A stretch of DNA of 64,000 bases from Gnetum montanum (GCA_015680685.1 MNCI01010504.1:948502-1012501); one strand, 5' to 3'; counted from the stretch's first letter, positions 11,401-24,126 are shown. The notes: generated by a model from the letters alone, not told the origin. A program made the numbers and translations.

Positions 11401-13104
11401 ATAAAATCAGAAGATTAATGGAGTTTGAGGTGAGGTCCACTATGATGAAGTATCTCCTCATCCTTAGATACTCTTTCATTAGATCATGTATGTGACATCT
11501 CTATTTGTTTATGTTCCTTGTGATAGAACTTTGGATCACTTTTTGCATTATTTTCAAGGCTCCACTTCCTTCATTCTTACTCATTGATTCCTGTACAAAT
11601 TCCTTACCAAAGCCCTTTTGGCAAGACCAAGCATTAATCTTATTTTGATTATCATAGTTGAGAGTTTTGATAACACCCCAATTTTTACATATAAACGTAG
11701 TCTCATCCTTATGATCAAAATTATCAAACCTTACTATGCTTGACTTCAAGCTTGAGACTTCAAGTGTGACTTCCTTTGAATTTTTTAGCTAATGTCTAGA
11801 AATTTCTCATCTTGAATTTTGTTGTAATCCTTGTTAAAATAGGGTAGTTTTTAAATCTTAGCTTTTATGTTTGAGATCTTTTCTTTCATTTTAGCATGAA
11901 TAGCATCTAACTTAGAAAATACTAGTTTCTTTGCCTTCCTAATCAAATGATGTAAAAGAAAAATTTCTTCTTTAAATTCACTATACCTCTTGTTACACTT
12001 ACCATCTTGTTTAGCCACATGTAAGTAATTTTCATTGGTAAGCACCATGCATATGAAATGTGAATATTTCAAAGAATTGCATGCTTCTTCTTCACTTTGC
12101 TTACCATCATCCCAACTTGTATAAACGTTGGTCGTTTTTGGTTCCTCATCATTAGATCTATTCCTTGGCTATACCTTACTATCACTTGGATTGCTAGGAA
12201 ATTCAAAGGCCATATGTCCTCTTCCTTCACAAATCCAACACTCTATGGAAGAAAAATCTAGATTAGAAGAATTTAAAAAATTTCTACCTCTTTCTCTAGC
12301 TTTGAGGAAATTTGGTCTTTGGTGTTGCTCAGATGTCCCTTTGTTTCTTCTTGTAAGAAGTCATTGTAGTCTCCTAGAAAGAAGACCAGTCTCATCTTCA
12401 CTGCCCTCATTATGTTCATTTGACTCCTTCTCCTTAGAGGTACCCTTTAGAGCAATAGCTCTTTCTTCAATTGATCCTTTACTTATGAGATTCATTTCAT
12501 AGGCAATAAAAACACTTTGAAGTTTCTCAAATTTTAGAGTTAAGAAGTCTCTAATCTCCTCCATGGCTATCACCTTAGGTCTAAACTCTAGTTGAAGAGT
12601 TCTGATCAATTTGATAATGACATCACTTTTGGGCAGATCCTTCCTTGTTCCTCTAATTGCTACAACTAGATCATTAACTCTAGAAAAATAATCCTTGATT
12701 TTCTCACCTTCTTTCATTTTGACTTTATCATATTCACATTGTAAAACTAACAATTTTGATTGCTTAACAATAGAGGTTCCTTCATAAGTAGCTTCTAAAG
12801 TTTGCCAAATTTCTTTGGCTATTTTACATCCTGCTACCATATTAAATTTAGATTTGTTCAATGCACAATATAACTGATTTTTTTCTTTTGAATCAAACAT
12901 AAAATTATCCTTTTCCTCTTGTATCCATTTTTTGTGAGGCTTGATGATGCTAATGGTGTTGTCAGCGAGTAGAGCATAGCCTTCCAAAATTAACTCCCAT
13001 ACTTCAAACTCAATGGATTCAAAGAAGCCTTACATTATGGCTTTCCAATAGGTGAAGTTGAATCTATCAAACATGGATGGCTTTGTGTAAGATGTTCCCT
13101 CCAT
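11401..13104 (-). pseudogene. Copia (SIRE/Maximus-like) gag
   Basis: Begins at the ATG whose complement is 13102-13104 (MEGTSYTKPSMFDR..YWK, the usual N-terminus of this gag). A stop after about 25 codons is followed by a long open stretch of 208 residues (12987-12361) with the UBN2-type gag core (AKEIWQTLEATYEGT, LQCEYDKVKMKEGEKIKDYF, LTLKFEKLQ). A zinc knuckle follows near 12240 (CWICEGRGHMAFEF), where the last Cys has become Phe. A coiled-coil-rich tail continues (11851-12072, 11501-11749), typical of the long gag of SIRE/Maximus elements. The start lies about 50 bp from a primer-site-like sequence. No pol follows, so the element looks gag-only and non-autonomous. Confidence 0.7.
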
Positions 13105-13143
13105 TGTTCAGTCTTCAAGTTGATAATGAAATAAAGAGTACTA

Positions 13144-13157
13144 GGCTTCAATAGCAT
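13144..13157 (-). other. Possible copia primer-binding site (degenerate)
   Basis: The minus strand reads TGCTATTGAAGCCT, compared with the initiator-Met tRNA site TGGTATCAGAGCCT: ten of fourteen positions agree. It touches the left edge of repeat C1 and precedes the gag ATG by about 40 bp, the normal spacing in SIRE-type elements. The match is weak on its own. Confidence 0.4.
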
Positions 13158-14634
13158 GAACTCTACTTGCTAGAAATGAGGAGAATGAAAATTTTTCTAA
13201 CTCCTTGCACATCTATATAGAATTTTATATTAGTGACATCGTAGGACATAATACATCATAGTTGCAATGTCATTGTTCAAAAATTTTGATTTTTAAGAAA
13301 TTTTTGATGAAAAACTTGAGTCAATTGGATAGTTTGGAAGATGTAGAGATGGTCTAAAGTCATCTTGATCATAGATGATGCTCAAAATATGAGGTTTTGA
13401 TGATAAAAGTTCATGAAGAAGGAATCTTTGAAAAAGAAAGTTAATGATACGTATAAGAGATGGTAGTAAGGGTTGCCAAAATTATGTTGAGTTGTGAGAA
13501 TATAGGAAAGTAAAAATTCATGATTGAAGTATCTTCAAGGCTTAAGATGATGTGGAATTGTTCATTAGAAATGAAGCACAAGAGTTATATAAGTGGGTCC
13601 TCCCCAAAGTAGGCTTTGACCCTTAGTGTCCTTATATAACCATGCCAATAAGTATTTGTAGGCATTCAAGGATTTGAATGTAGAACATATCTATCTTGCA
13701 AAATACACATGTTAGTATCCTTAGAATAAAAAACAACACTATATTATATGAAACCATAGAACTATGATTATATATAATAGTAAGATGGAATGGGAGTAGA
13801 AAGGATTGAAAAAATTAGGATGTGAGATGTCTTACCATAGGCATAATGAATTCTTGTGTCATATGTATGGTTAAGATAATCATTAGCCTTGTCATCCAAG
13901 ATTTGAAACAAGTCTGTACCAGTTACCAGTGACATCGCATTGCATCATCCCAAAACTAATAACCACAAGACTACCACTATTGCAAGGCTTATTAACACTC
14001 GGTAATGTAGTTCAAGAAATTATTTTATTAATAGCATAGTTTATAATTATTATTAGCTTTTTAAGCCATATACCTTTAGGCATGGGTAACATGTCTTTCA
14101 AATGGAAGCCCCAAAAAAAATTTTCTATCTATTTATTATGTTTTTAGTGTGTCAACCTTACCAAAGGACTACCTTCATGCATGGATAACATGTCTTTCTA
14201 GTGACATGATAAGGTAGCACTTATTGCATACATACTTTTGTTTTTTATTAGAACTTAAGTAAATAAGAGAACCTTGACAACAAAATATAACTTACAATAG
14301 TAGGCTTAAACAATCCACAAATCCCCTTGATGTGATACCCTTTCACTTGGTTCTTCACTTTTCTATCCAAGCATAATGATCACAAGTTTATTTTAGTTTT
14401 ATTATGAAAATAATATCATTATGGCCATGGTAAGAGCCTCTTATTATTGGAAATGAGTGGATGGTGGTGGGGTCATTGTATATAAAATCAATCTTTAAAT
14501 GATTTGATATTATAGGGTAATATTCACATTATTTGGACTACATCTTATTTTATTCCTTGTACTTTATTTTAAAAATCAACAAAAATATGTACAAAAAGAT
14601 GATAAAAAGCTACAAAAAAATGATAAGAATATCA
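13157..14634 (-). mobile_element. Repeat C, copy 1: LTR
   Basis: Direct-repeat partner of 22565-24126. Both copies start TGAACTC..CTTGCTAGAAAT and stay alignable to the A-rich end GATGATAAAAAG...TGATAAGAA. The minus strand has TATATAAG (13632-13639), giving minus orientation. The left edge adjoins the copia primer site and gag, which would make it that element's 5' LTR. However, C2 flanks the chromovirus instead, so ownership is unresolved. No coding content. Confidence 0.6.
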
Positions 14635-15850
14635 AAAATGAACCTTTATAACACAAAGCACACACATGAATTTACATGGTTCCCTAACTTGGGTACTTCA
14701 CACTCAAAGGGTAGATTTAAAGCACACCTTTGGACATTGTTGCTCTTAGAATATGGTTGAAGGGTCCACACCCTATATAGTCTTCATGTCCCACTTTGAA
14801 GTGTTGTACCATAACACCAATCACTCAGCCTTGCAAGATCCTATCAAGATTGGAAATGTGGTTTTAAGGCTTCCACAACATTTACAATCTAGAGCTCCAC
14901 ACCATAGTGTTGTACTAAAGCACCAACAACTTAATCCTACAAGATCTTGACAAACTCAAGTACATCAACTTTTCAAGGCAAGAAGAACAAGAATTGCAAG
15001 GGAGAATTGCAACTTAGCTTGCTGATCCTTGTACAATTAGGTACAACACACTTTATAAAGTCAAAATGATAAAACAATGAGGAGGAACAAAGTATTTAAT
15101 GATTATGAATGATTATATAATGAATACAACAAGTCTTGCACATTTTTCAATGCACATCAAGGTCTTCTTATAGCTATCGTGTTTCTAAATCCATGTCAGA
15201 ACTCATGCAACGACTACCTAATGATCAATAATGGTCATGGGAGACATCTTTCTCATGCTTGAGATGCCTCTCTGAATTTTCCTTCAATGCTACGAAAACA
15301 TTTTGATTTCTTGAAAGATTTCTTTCTAAAGTCTTCATTATAGAAGAGGTTTTTCTATCAAAAGATGTCTTTGTATTTTGGAAGACATATTTGTAAAATT
15401 GGTTTGCATTTTGTAAAAAAGAATTTTCCTTTTGAAATACATATTTGTTTGAGAAAGATGTCTTGTTATTTATAAAGATGTCTATTTCTAAGTTCACTTA
15501 AATTCTGCTAAGATGTGTGCTGCTTCCCAGAGATATCTTTCTTCGTATACTTTTGTCTTTTAAATGCATCATTACTTGTTCATAGTCTTGATCTTTCATA
15601 TGCTTTGATGATGATAACTTTTTTGTACAGCATCTGGTCCTTGTCCATGTTCTTCAGATGTTCATTTGAAGACATGTGGATGACCTTCTCCTTGAGCTCT
15701 AAATAGTTCATTTATTGTCCTCTTTAGCTCATCTTGGTTTTTGTGTATGTAGTCCTAAAAAAAATAACCATACAACCATGCAAACAACCTTGGACTCTAT
15801 TTTGCTTAACATTTCGACAAACATCAAAACACACAAAAAGGTCCACATCA
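14635..15850 (-). mobile_element. Repeat D, copy 2: probable copia LTR
   Basis: Second copy of repeat D, starting at the base after C1 ends and finishing where the chromovirus integrase tail begins. It carries the same AGATGTCT-rich centre (15240-15540) and the same ATGAATTTACATGGTTCCC block as D1. On the minus strand this would be a 5' LTR with its start at about 15850. No primer site follows at its left edge because C1 sits there. Confidence 0.6.
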
Positions 15851-15859
15851 TGTAGTTTG

Positions 15860-16870
15860 ATCTCAAGGATCCATACAACATCATCAATGGATTAATGCTC
15901 CCAATGGATTAAAAGCATTATCCTTAATTTTAGTCTTGATTTTGAAAGGCCCCATCTTCTTGGCTTTCAATTTGGAGAAGTTCATACCTCTTAACTACTT
16001 CTTCAAGTGCATCAAAACCAAGTCACCAAAAGCAAAATTAGACTTTCTTTTACCCTCATTCCTCTTGAGAACTCTCTCTCCAACCTTATCCTTAAGATTT
16101 GATTTTACTTATGCATAGAAACCCCTCATCTATTGTACAAAATTAGCATTTAGTTAAGCTTCATCATCAGAGATCTTCAAAGTATTCATCATCTTTGGAC
16201 AAAATTCATAGTTCAGCTCAAATGGGCTTTAACCAATAGCAACATGAAAAGCATTATTCTGAAAAAACTCAACATGACACAACAAGTTCTCTCACTTGTC
16301 TAGCTATCCATCACATAAACATCTTAATATGTTTAGTAAGGATTTATTCATTACCTTTATTTGGCCATTAGGTTATGGATGATATGCATTAGAAAAATTT
16401 GACTTTATCTTTAGAATTTTTCAAAGGGAACTCCAAAAGTGACTTGTGAATTTGGAATCTCTATCACTAACAAGATTCAAAGGAATACCATGCAACTTCA
16501 CACCATGTGAGAAAAACAAATATGCAATGTGAGAAGCATCACTCATCTTCTTGCATGGAATAAAATGTGCCATCTTGGAGAACCTATCCAAAACAACAAA
16601 AATTGCATCATTCTCACTCTTGGTCTTTGGAATGCCACTCATAAAGTTCATTGACACAATTTTCCATGAATTATTGGGAAATAGCAAAGGCATTTCAACA
16701 TGTTTATCTCCATCCACATGTTTATCTCCTTTGAACTCATGGCATTTCAAGCACTCCATAAATTTTGAGACTTTTGTTTTCATACCTAGCCAAAAATAGT
16801 GCCTACCCAAAAGTTCCAATGTTTTATTCCTATCCATGTGATGTGACATATTACTATAATTCTTTTCAAA
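15860..16870 (-). pseudogene. Chromovirus integrase, catalytically dead
   Basis: Reads, in minus direction, the zinc-binding part (HYFWLGMK..CLKCHEFKG, 16849 downward), the catalytic core, and the C-terminal GPF part (KAKKMGPFKIKTK near 15945). The first catalytic Asp is Asn (VSMNFMSG instead of SMDF). The second is kept (LVSDRDSKF). The Glu of the NGQ-E-V motif is Lys (NGQIKVMN, just left of 16421). The family inserts element DNA into the host. The reading ends at repeat D2, so any chromodomain is lost or displaced. Confidence 0.75.
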
Positions 16871-17049
16871 TAAAATCTATTTTCTAAAATCACAATTAGA
16901 AACAAATAACTTTTAATTCATAAATAATAGTTCATCTTGAATATGATAGTCCCTCTACTGGTCTATCTTTCTCATTAATTGCTCTTTGAGGTTCATTGAA
17001 ACCTATCCAAAATCATCATCATTCTCATACAAAGAAGCAAAATCACCCA

Positions 17050-17775
17050 TAGCTTCTACATGGGGTATGTTAAAATTAACCACATGCATCTTGGATAACA
17101 CATTAACCACCATATTAGCTTTCCCACCTCTGTGCTTCAATACAAAATTGAACTTCTATAACTATGTCACCCACTTCATGTGCTTTATACTTAACTTCAT
17201 TTGTGAGTTTAGAAATTGAAGTTCTTTGTGATCTATCATCAAATTTAACTTCTTGGACCACAAATAATGTCTCTAATGCTTGATTTCTTAAATAATAGCA
17301 TACAAATCCTTCTTATATATGCTATATTTTTTCCTTAACTCATTCAAATTTTTGTAAATGAAAGCGACATGCCTATCCTTTTGTGAAAGAACCCCACCAA
17401 TGGAAAGCCTACTTGCATCTACCTCCACCTAAAAAAGCTTTTGAAAATCTAGAATTACAACCACTGGTTCACTAGTAATTTTTTCTTTCAATAAGTTAAA
17501 GCTCCCTTATGTTTCATTATCTCACCTAAAATCTTTATTTTTCTTCAACAAAGTAAACATGTACCAAGAAATATGACTAAATTTTATTATGAACAATCTA
17601 TAAAAGCTTGCTAAACCAAGGAATGATCATACCTCCCTAACATTCCTAGCAGTTGTCCAATCCTTAATAGCCTTCACCTTGGTAGCTTTCATTCAAAATT
17701 GATTTTGGAAATCACATGCCATAAATATATGATTTTCCTTTTGAAGAAATGACTTTTCTTCATATTGATCACCAA
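17050..17775 (-). pseudogene. Chromovirus RNase H region
   Basis: Decayed segment linking RT and integrase. Near 17080-17120 the minus strand reads GGKANMVVNVLSKMHVV, corresponding to the end of RNase H (G-N-VADALSRR), where Asp has become Asn. Upstream parts contain stops and shifts. The domain would remove RNA from RNA-DNA hybrids during replication. Confidence 0.5.
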
Positions 17776-18500
17776 CTATGCCTTCTCCAACTTAAGATAC
17801 ACCATTCTCAAGTGAATTAAGTGATCTTCCTTATTAGATCTATATACCAAAATATTGTCAAAAAAGATAATACAACACTTACCAATTAAGTCCTTCATTA
17901 CATCATGCATCAACCTCATGAATGTAGCAAGTGCATTTATGAGCCCAAATGACATCACCAACCACTCAAACAATCCACCTAGTATCTTGAAAGTTGTCTT
18001 CCACTCATTACTAGACCTAATTTTGATTTGATGGTATCCACTCTTTAAATCAATTTTTCTAAAAATCTTTATATTATTAAGGACATCAAGGATATCATCC
18101 ATCCTTGGAATAGGAAACCTATACCTCACTATTATCCTATTTAATGCCCTAAAATCAATGCACATCCTTCACTCATCACTATTCTTCTTTAGCACTAGCA
18201 CCACTGGAATTGTACAAGGTGAAATGGATTCCCTCATAAAGCCATTTGTAAGTAACACCTCTACTTGCCTTTGTAATTTAGGCCTCTAATTTGGTGCTAT
18301 TTGATAAGCTCTCTTCTTTGGAATGGTAGCATTAGGAATGAAATCATTTTGATGTCGTACATTTTCCATTGGTGGTAATCCATCTAGTTCCCACTTGAAC
18401 ATCTTGGGAAATTTCTTCTTTAATCCTAGCATATTTGTAGGAAGTTGAACCTTCACATCATCATGGTTAGCAACAACTATTGTCATAACAACAAAATAAA
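17776..18500 (-). pseudogene. Chromovirus reverse transcriptase, dead palm
   Basis: Contains the pre-RT segment (ELDGLPPMENVRHQNDFIP, 18286-18486) and an open 129-residue palm (18165-17776) with MCIDFRALNRI, DLKSGYHQIKI, EWKTTFKILGGLFEWLVMSF and FFDNILVYR. The last is the YxDD box with the second Asp replaced by Asn, so the enzyme cannot be active. The GLFEWLVM wording is of chromovirus type (Reina-like by impression). Between the two open parts lies a short stretch with stops (18166-18285). Confidence 0.78.
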
Positions 18501-18579
18501 AATTGATTTCATCATGTTTTTAAATGTATTTTCTCTTTCCTAGAAGGATTAAGGAAGTGTTATGTGAGCTTTTTTATTT

Positions 18580-18995
18580 CACTTGTTTAGCCATCATAGG
18601 AATCAAATCATGGATTCCTTTAAGTCTAGCTACAATCCATACATTTCTTGATCCATCAAATTGAGCACCATTGTAAAATTCCAAGATCTACTAAGAATTA
18701 CATCAGAAAAATATATTGAAAGCACATCACACTTCACTACATCATGAAAACCTTCAATTTTAAATCTCAAACTACATTGTTCCCTCACCTCTTTGGAAAA
18801 ATCTTTAGGTAACCAATGCACTTTATAAAGTTTTAGGTGAGGATTAGTTACCAAACCCAATCTAGAAATTGCCCTAGAAGAAATAATATTTTCTCTAGGC
18901 TCTCCTATCAATCAAAACATGAATCCACTTATCACTAAGCAAACATCTATCTTCAATTCTAAACAAAAATTTTCTATTAGGGGTGATCTCCTATA
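18580..18995 (-). pseudogene. Chromovirus protease region
   Basis: The open part (18911-18630) reads ENIISSRAISRLGLVTNPH and DFSKEVREQCSLRF, then DVILSRSWNF, the equivalents of the gypsy protease motifs S-x-N-V-S and LLGRPW. The catalytic Asp lies just upstream in another frame (VLIDRRA at about 18920-18935, from D-G-G-A), so a frameshift separates it. Both Gly codons of the loop have become Arg, again G-to-A changes. Confidence 0.6.
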
Positions 18996-19099
18996 TTTAC
19001 ATTCCACATGCATGCATAAGAATTTAATTTAGAAACATCATTAATGTTTTGATCATTAGGATTGACTCCTTGAAGACCTTGTCCTGATCTCTCTTTCAC

Positions 19100-19870
19100 C
19101 TCCATGGTTTGCACATTCTTGCCCTTGGCTACCTTGTGAAGTGAACATTCTCATTTCTTGTGTTCCAATTCTCTATACTTGAAGCACTAGATTTTTTATG
19201 AGTTTTTGCCTTAACCCTTGCCTCCTTTGACTTGGTCCTTCTTGCCTTTTTCCTTCTCATCATCTCATGTAGTCTTCTTGTCTTCACTACCCTTCTTATC
19301 TTTAGATTTGGACTTGAATCCCTTCTTAGATCTATATCCATTCTCCTTCCCCTTGAAAGATTGTTTGTTGTTGTTTCCAAATCCACCTAATTTTTTCTTA
19401 GCCTTAAGTGTTAAACCATAACCTTCATCAAGAGTTTATGGCTCATGAAAAGACAAATCCTACTATTATGTCATTTTAATACCTCCTATAAAGATTGAAG
19501 CCTATTCATACTCCTCCCAATTTAGCTTATCTTGATAAAATAGATCACAAAATTCAATGTAGAATTCTTCAACATCCTTGTCACCTTGTCCTAGGAATTT
19601 TAACTTCATAATGGTTTCTTGTCTCTAATGAGAATATGCAAAATTTCTCTTCAACCTATATTTGATTAAATCACAATCTTTGATGGGTTAACCATTTTGT
19701 CTTTCATAATCCTAGGACTCCTTTTCCCACCAAGTAGAAGTCATACCTTCTAGTCTATGTTTAGAAATAGGTATCCTTAAGTTATTTAGTACCTCTTCCA
19801 ACTATAAATTCCTCTTAAGTACCTTTAGCTAACTTACAAAGGCATTTCTCCATAGATATGAGTTGTGGGT
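19100..19870 (-). pseudogene. Chromovirus gag core and zinc knuckle
   Basis: Minus-strand reading shows a gag capsid segment (LRIPISKHRLEGM, WWEKESWDYE, then LKRNFAYSH and a GQGDKDVEEFYIEFCDLFYQ stretch, 19800-19500). A basic linker follows, with Lys/Arg-Ser-Lys repeats (19386-19200). The degenerate knuckle is CFKYRELEHKK..EC near 19150-19185, with the second Cys now Tyr. A frame change separates linker and knuckle. Together with the downstream protease, RT and integrase this forms one minus-strand gag-pol. Confidence 0.6.
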
Positions 19871-19899
19871 TAGTCATGGATGAGATGACAATTTTACAA

Positions 19900-22065
19900 T
19901 GAAGTTAATTGTTTTTGGCTTTAGCCATCTGGATTTTTTTTCTTTGATTTCCTTATACATGTCCACCTGGTCTTTGAAGTGTTCTTTAATCCTTTCATGT
20001 TTCTTGCCCTCATTTTTCCATGTGCTAATTTTGATTGCTGATTTTTAACGGATAGTGTAGACTTCTTCTATTGATAGGACTTTGTTCTCTTTGGCCAATT
20101 TTCTCATAACTTTGTTAACTCTAATAAATTATTGCCTTAATTGATGGATACTTTCTTCAAGAACATTTTTTTTCTTCTCTATGTCTATCAACTTTATGTT
20201 CTTAACAAAAATTATTTTTTTTTCCTCTAAGGTAATTATGACCTTAACATATGCATAATTTTGGACTTAAACCATAGATACATTTCATATTTCTTTTTCT
20301 TTCTCCATCTTCACTTGGATATTTCTGGCTATGAGCTGAGTTGCCTACTCCATATTGAAATTTTCCATCTAGTCTGGCACTACATACTATGCAAGGTCTT
20401 TTCTTTCTAATTTCAAGGCTATTAACTCAACTTGCAACCTCTACATTTCATTTTTTGCATGTTTGGCTCTTGTTTTGATCATGACTAGCTTATCCTTTTT
20501 TCAAATTAGATCTAAATGAACTACAATGATATTGTTGGAAATATGAAATACATTTTTCATAACTTGACCTATTTGCAATAGTCGATCTAAGATATCTTCA
20601 TGTTCTACTAGGGTCATGGACATTTTGGCTATTATTTCAACATCTTTAGCTCCAATGATGTCTATTGGTGGCACAATGGGAATAGTAAATGATTATTTAA
20701 TGTGATTTGTAATCACCTATGCTACTCTTGCTACATTTTGATGTTGCATCACCACAGCTATGGCTTCTTCTTTAGTTTCTAGTGTAAGTTGTAAACTTGC
20801 TGCATTCCAGAAATTTATTGCACCAAATCTTCATCCTTTACTGCATGTAAGGATACCTAACCACTAGTGGGTCCTATTAATATGGTTGGCCTTATGGAGT
20901 TATGTCTTACTCTGTATAATGTGGAACCTTCCCTCATTTTCCAACTAATGATTTCTATGTTCTACTGCAAGTGGCTCATAGAAGGTTTGTAGTCCTGTTG
21001 TGCTAGTGAAGAATTCTATCAAGGTCCATCACTATCTCTTATTAATCCACTAGGTCCCACTTTTTCTTGCCCTATTTCTAAAATATTGCCTACAAGTGTT
21101 GAACCTACTACTTTGTCAATGCCTGCTAGCTTCTCTGACTAATCTTTCTTTGGTGACAATAGCTTGGACATCTTAGCATATGATGCATTCTGGGCTTTAC
21201 GTAAGACATCATTTGTATATCCCAGAATTCTAACTTGCTTGCAATATATTTTGATAAAGCAAGAGAATCATAATGTGAATTTTCTTGCCATCATTTCTTC
21301 AAATCTTCTTTGAATTTCCAAGAGTACTAAATGAGCCAAATTTGCATTGAATTTTCCTATAAGGATGGTACGTCCTCTTGTAGCATAGGTGGAGATTATG
21401 TTTAATCTTTTTGTGGGAAATATGTGGTAAGTTCCTATCATAAAGTATATCTTTTTCTTAGTACATAATTCAATGTATTTCTTATCATCTTTGTCATATT
21501 CTCTCTGCAGTCATAACTTCTTTTCCTTGGTGTTAGATCTAGTAGAGATCTATGTAGTATTTGCTCCAACAATTGGAATGTTAAGTACTTTCACAATAGT
21601 TTCCACTAAATAAGGCACAAAGATCCCTTCTATTTATATAGTGGCATCATCTTATTTATTTTTCCAAAACTAGTAGACTTCTCCTAAGTACCATTTGCCA
21701 TTATAGGATAGAACTGGCCACAAAGGAGAGGCTTGGAGTTATGTTTGGACATTCTTAGGTGCAAACTTCATGAATGGTCTAAAATTCAGTTCCACAATCA
21801 TTGTAGACATAATTGATTTTTCTTGGACTATCTAGAGACATTCAATTGACAACATGAGGTATTGTCCTTGTTCTAGATCTGGTGGTGCTTCAGCCTCCAC
21901 CTAAGTAGAGTGTTCAATGACAAGTATTTGTTGATAAATGTTGAAGGATTAAGCCTCCTACTCCACTTGTGAAGTTTTTTTTTCAACTTGTCCTTTGCCT
22001 CAACCCCTTGGTCTTTTACTTCCATGCTATGAGGGTCCTTCTACTATGGATCTATTAGGAGTCAT
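19900..22065 (-). pseudogene. Unrecognised long ORF upstream of chromovirus gag
   Basis: From the ATG at 22065 (MTPNRSIVEGPS) the minus strand can be read in one frame for over 400 codons, to about 20800, with no indel. It is broken only by roughly 16 stops, nearly all TAG or TAA where CAG, CAA or TGG would fit, plus a few TGA. Recognisable stretches include QGQYLMLSIECL, IEGIFVPYLVETIVKVLNIP, IGTYHIFPTKRLNIIS and LEIQRRFEEMMARKF. Past 20800 another frame takes over, with a charged, helix-rich reading (KNEGKKHERIKEHFKDQV at about 20000). I do not recognise a domain. It could be an N-terminal extension of gag or an extra gene carried by this element. The leader from LTR C2 to its ATG is 500 bp. 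Confidence 0.5.
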
Positions 22066-22564
22066 CTGTAATCATCAAAGACTCATGTGAGCATATCCAA
22101 GGATTTAAATGGTTCATAATCTTTTCCCAATTATGGAAATTAATCATAATTTTATCCTTATTATTTCTTATAGCTATTATTATGATTGCAGAGTTAGAAA
22201 AATATCAAAAAGAAAGCCTTAATAATTGTATTTTGATTGTTATGGCCTCTCACATGTGTTTTTTCTTTCTTCTTGTGTGTTTAGATGAGTAGTTAAGAGG
22301 CATGTTAAGATTTATTAGTTCTTATTTTATTAGTTCAAGATTTTAGTTGATAATTCTTATTCTTACTTTTAATATGCTCTTCCTAGAATTAGAGAAATTT
22401 GGATCAAATTGATTCTTCTACATGCAATACTCTTCTTCATGACTATTTTGGTCACTTTGTGTTCAAAAAGATTTTAAAAGGTTCAAGAATTACAAAAATC
22501 AAAGCTTCAATGAAAGAGTTATGGTTTTTGGAAGTTTCGTTGTCAACAGGTTACAAAAACAACA

Positions 22565-24126
22565 TGAACTCCCCTTGCTAGAAATTAGAAGAATAAAAAT
22601 TTTTCTAACTACTTGCACATATATATAGAATTTTATATCAATGACATCGTAGGACCTAATACATCATAGCTACGATGTAATCATTGAAAATTTTTGATTT
22701 TTGAGAAATTTTGGATGAAAAAATTGAGTCAATTGGATAGTTTGGAAGATGAAGAGATGGTCTAAAGTGATCTTGATCATAGATGATACTCAAAATATGA
22801 GTTTTTGATGATAAACGTTCATGAAGAAGGAATCTTTAACAAAGAAAGTTAATGATATGTATAAGAGATGGTAGTAAGGGTTGTCAAAATAATGTTGAGT
22901 TTTGAGAATATAGCAAAGTAAAAATTCATGATTGAAGTATCTTTGAGGCACAAGATGATGTGGAATTGGTCAATAGAAATGGAGCACAAGAGTAATATCA
23001 GTGGGCCCCCTCCAAAGTAGGCTTCGACCCTTAGTGCCCTTATATAACCATGCCTATAAGTATCTGTAGGCACTCAAGGAGTTGAATGTAGAACATATCT
23101 ATTTTGCAAAATCTGCATGTTAGTATCACCAGAATGAAAAATAACACTATATTATATGAAACCATAGAATTATGATTATATATAATAGTATGGTGGAATT
23201 ATGATGTGAGATGTCTTACAATAGGCATAATGGACTTTTTTGTGATATGTATGCTTAAAATAATCATTAGTCTTTCCATCCAATATTCGAATCAAGTCCA
23301 TATCAATTACCAATGACATTGCATTGCATCATTGAAAAACTAATAACCATAAGACTACCACTATTGCAAGGCTTATTAATGCCTGGCAATGAATTTTAAG
23401 AAAGTAGTTTATTAATAGCATACTTTATCATTATTTTTTTTATTTTTGAGAAGTTTCCTACCTTTAGGAATGGGTAACATGTCTTTCCAATGGAACCCTT
23501 AGAAATTTTTATTCTATTTATTTATTATGTTTTTACTATGTCAACCTTACTAGAGGAATACCTTCACACATGGATAACATGTCTTTCTAGTGACATGGTA
23601 ATGTAGAACTTATTGCATAGATACTTCTAATTTTTATTAGAACTCAAGTATATAAGACAACTTTGACCACAAGATATAACTTACAATAGTAGCCTTAAAG
23701 AATCAAAAAATCCCCTTGATGTCACACCCTTTCACTTGATCTTTCACTTTTCTATCCAAGCATAATGATCACAAGTTTATTTTAGTTTTATTATGAAAAT
23801 AATATCATTATGGTCATGGTAAGAACCTCTTATTATTGGAAATGAATGGATGAATGGTGGGGTTTCACTATATATAGAATCAGTCTTCAAATGATTCAAT
23901 ATTATAAGGTAATATTCACATTAGTAGGACTGCATCTTATATTATTCCTTGTACTTTATTTGAAAAATCAACAAAAATATGTACAAAAAGATGATAAAAA
24001 GTTATAGAAAAATGATAAGAATAGAAAAAATGATAAGAATAGGAAAATGTAGAAAGAATTTAAAAGGTAACAAAAAATAGAAACTGATTAAGAAATGAGA
24101 ATACTATAAAAGAATAGAAAAGATAT
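22565..24126 (-). mobile_element. Repeat C, copy 2: LTR
   Basis: Second copy of repeat C (see 13157-14634). It starts TGAACTCCCCTTGC, has TATATAA on the minus strand near 23040, and ends in an A-rich zone with GATATCA at about 24120-24126. About 95 bp of this A-rich end seems missing from C1. It lies right of the chromovirus reading frames, in the place of that element's 5' LTR, but no clear primer site is seen at its left edge (22540-22564). Confidence 0.6.
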
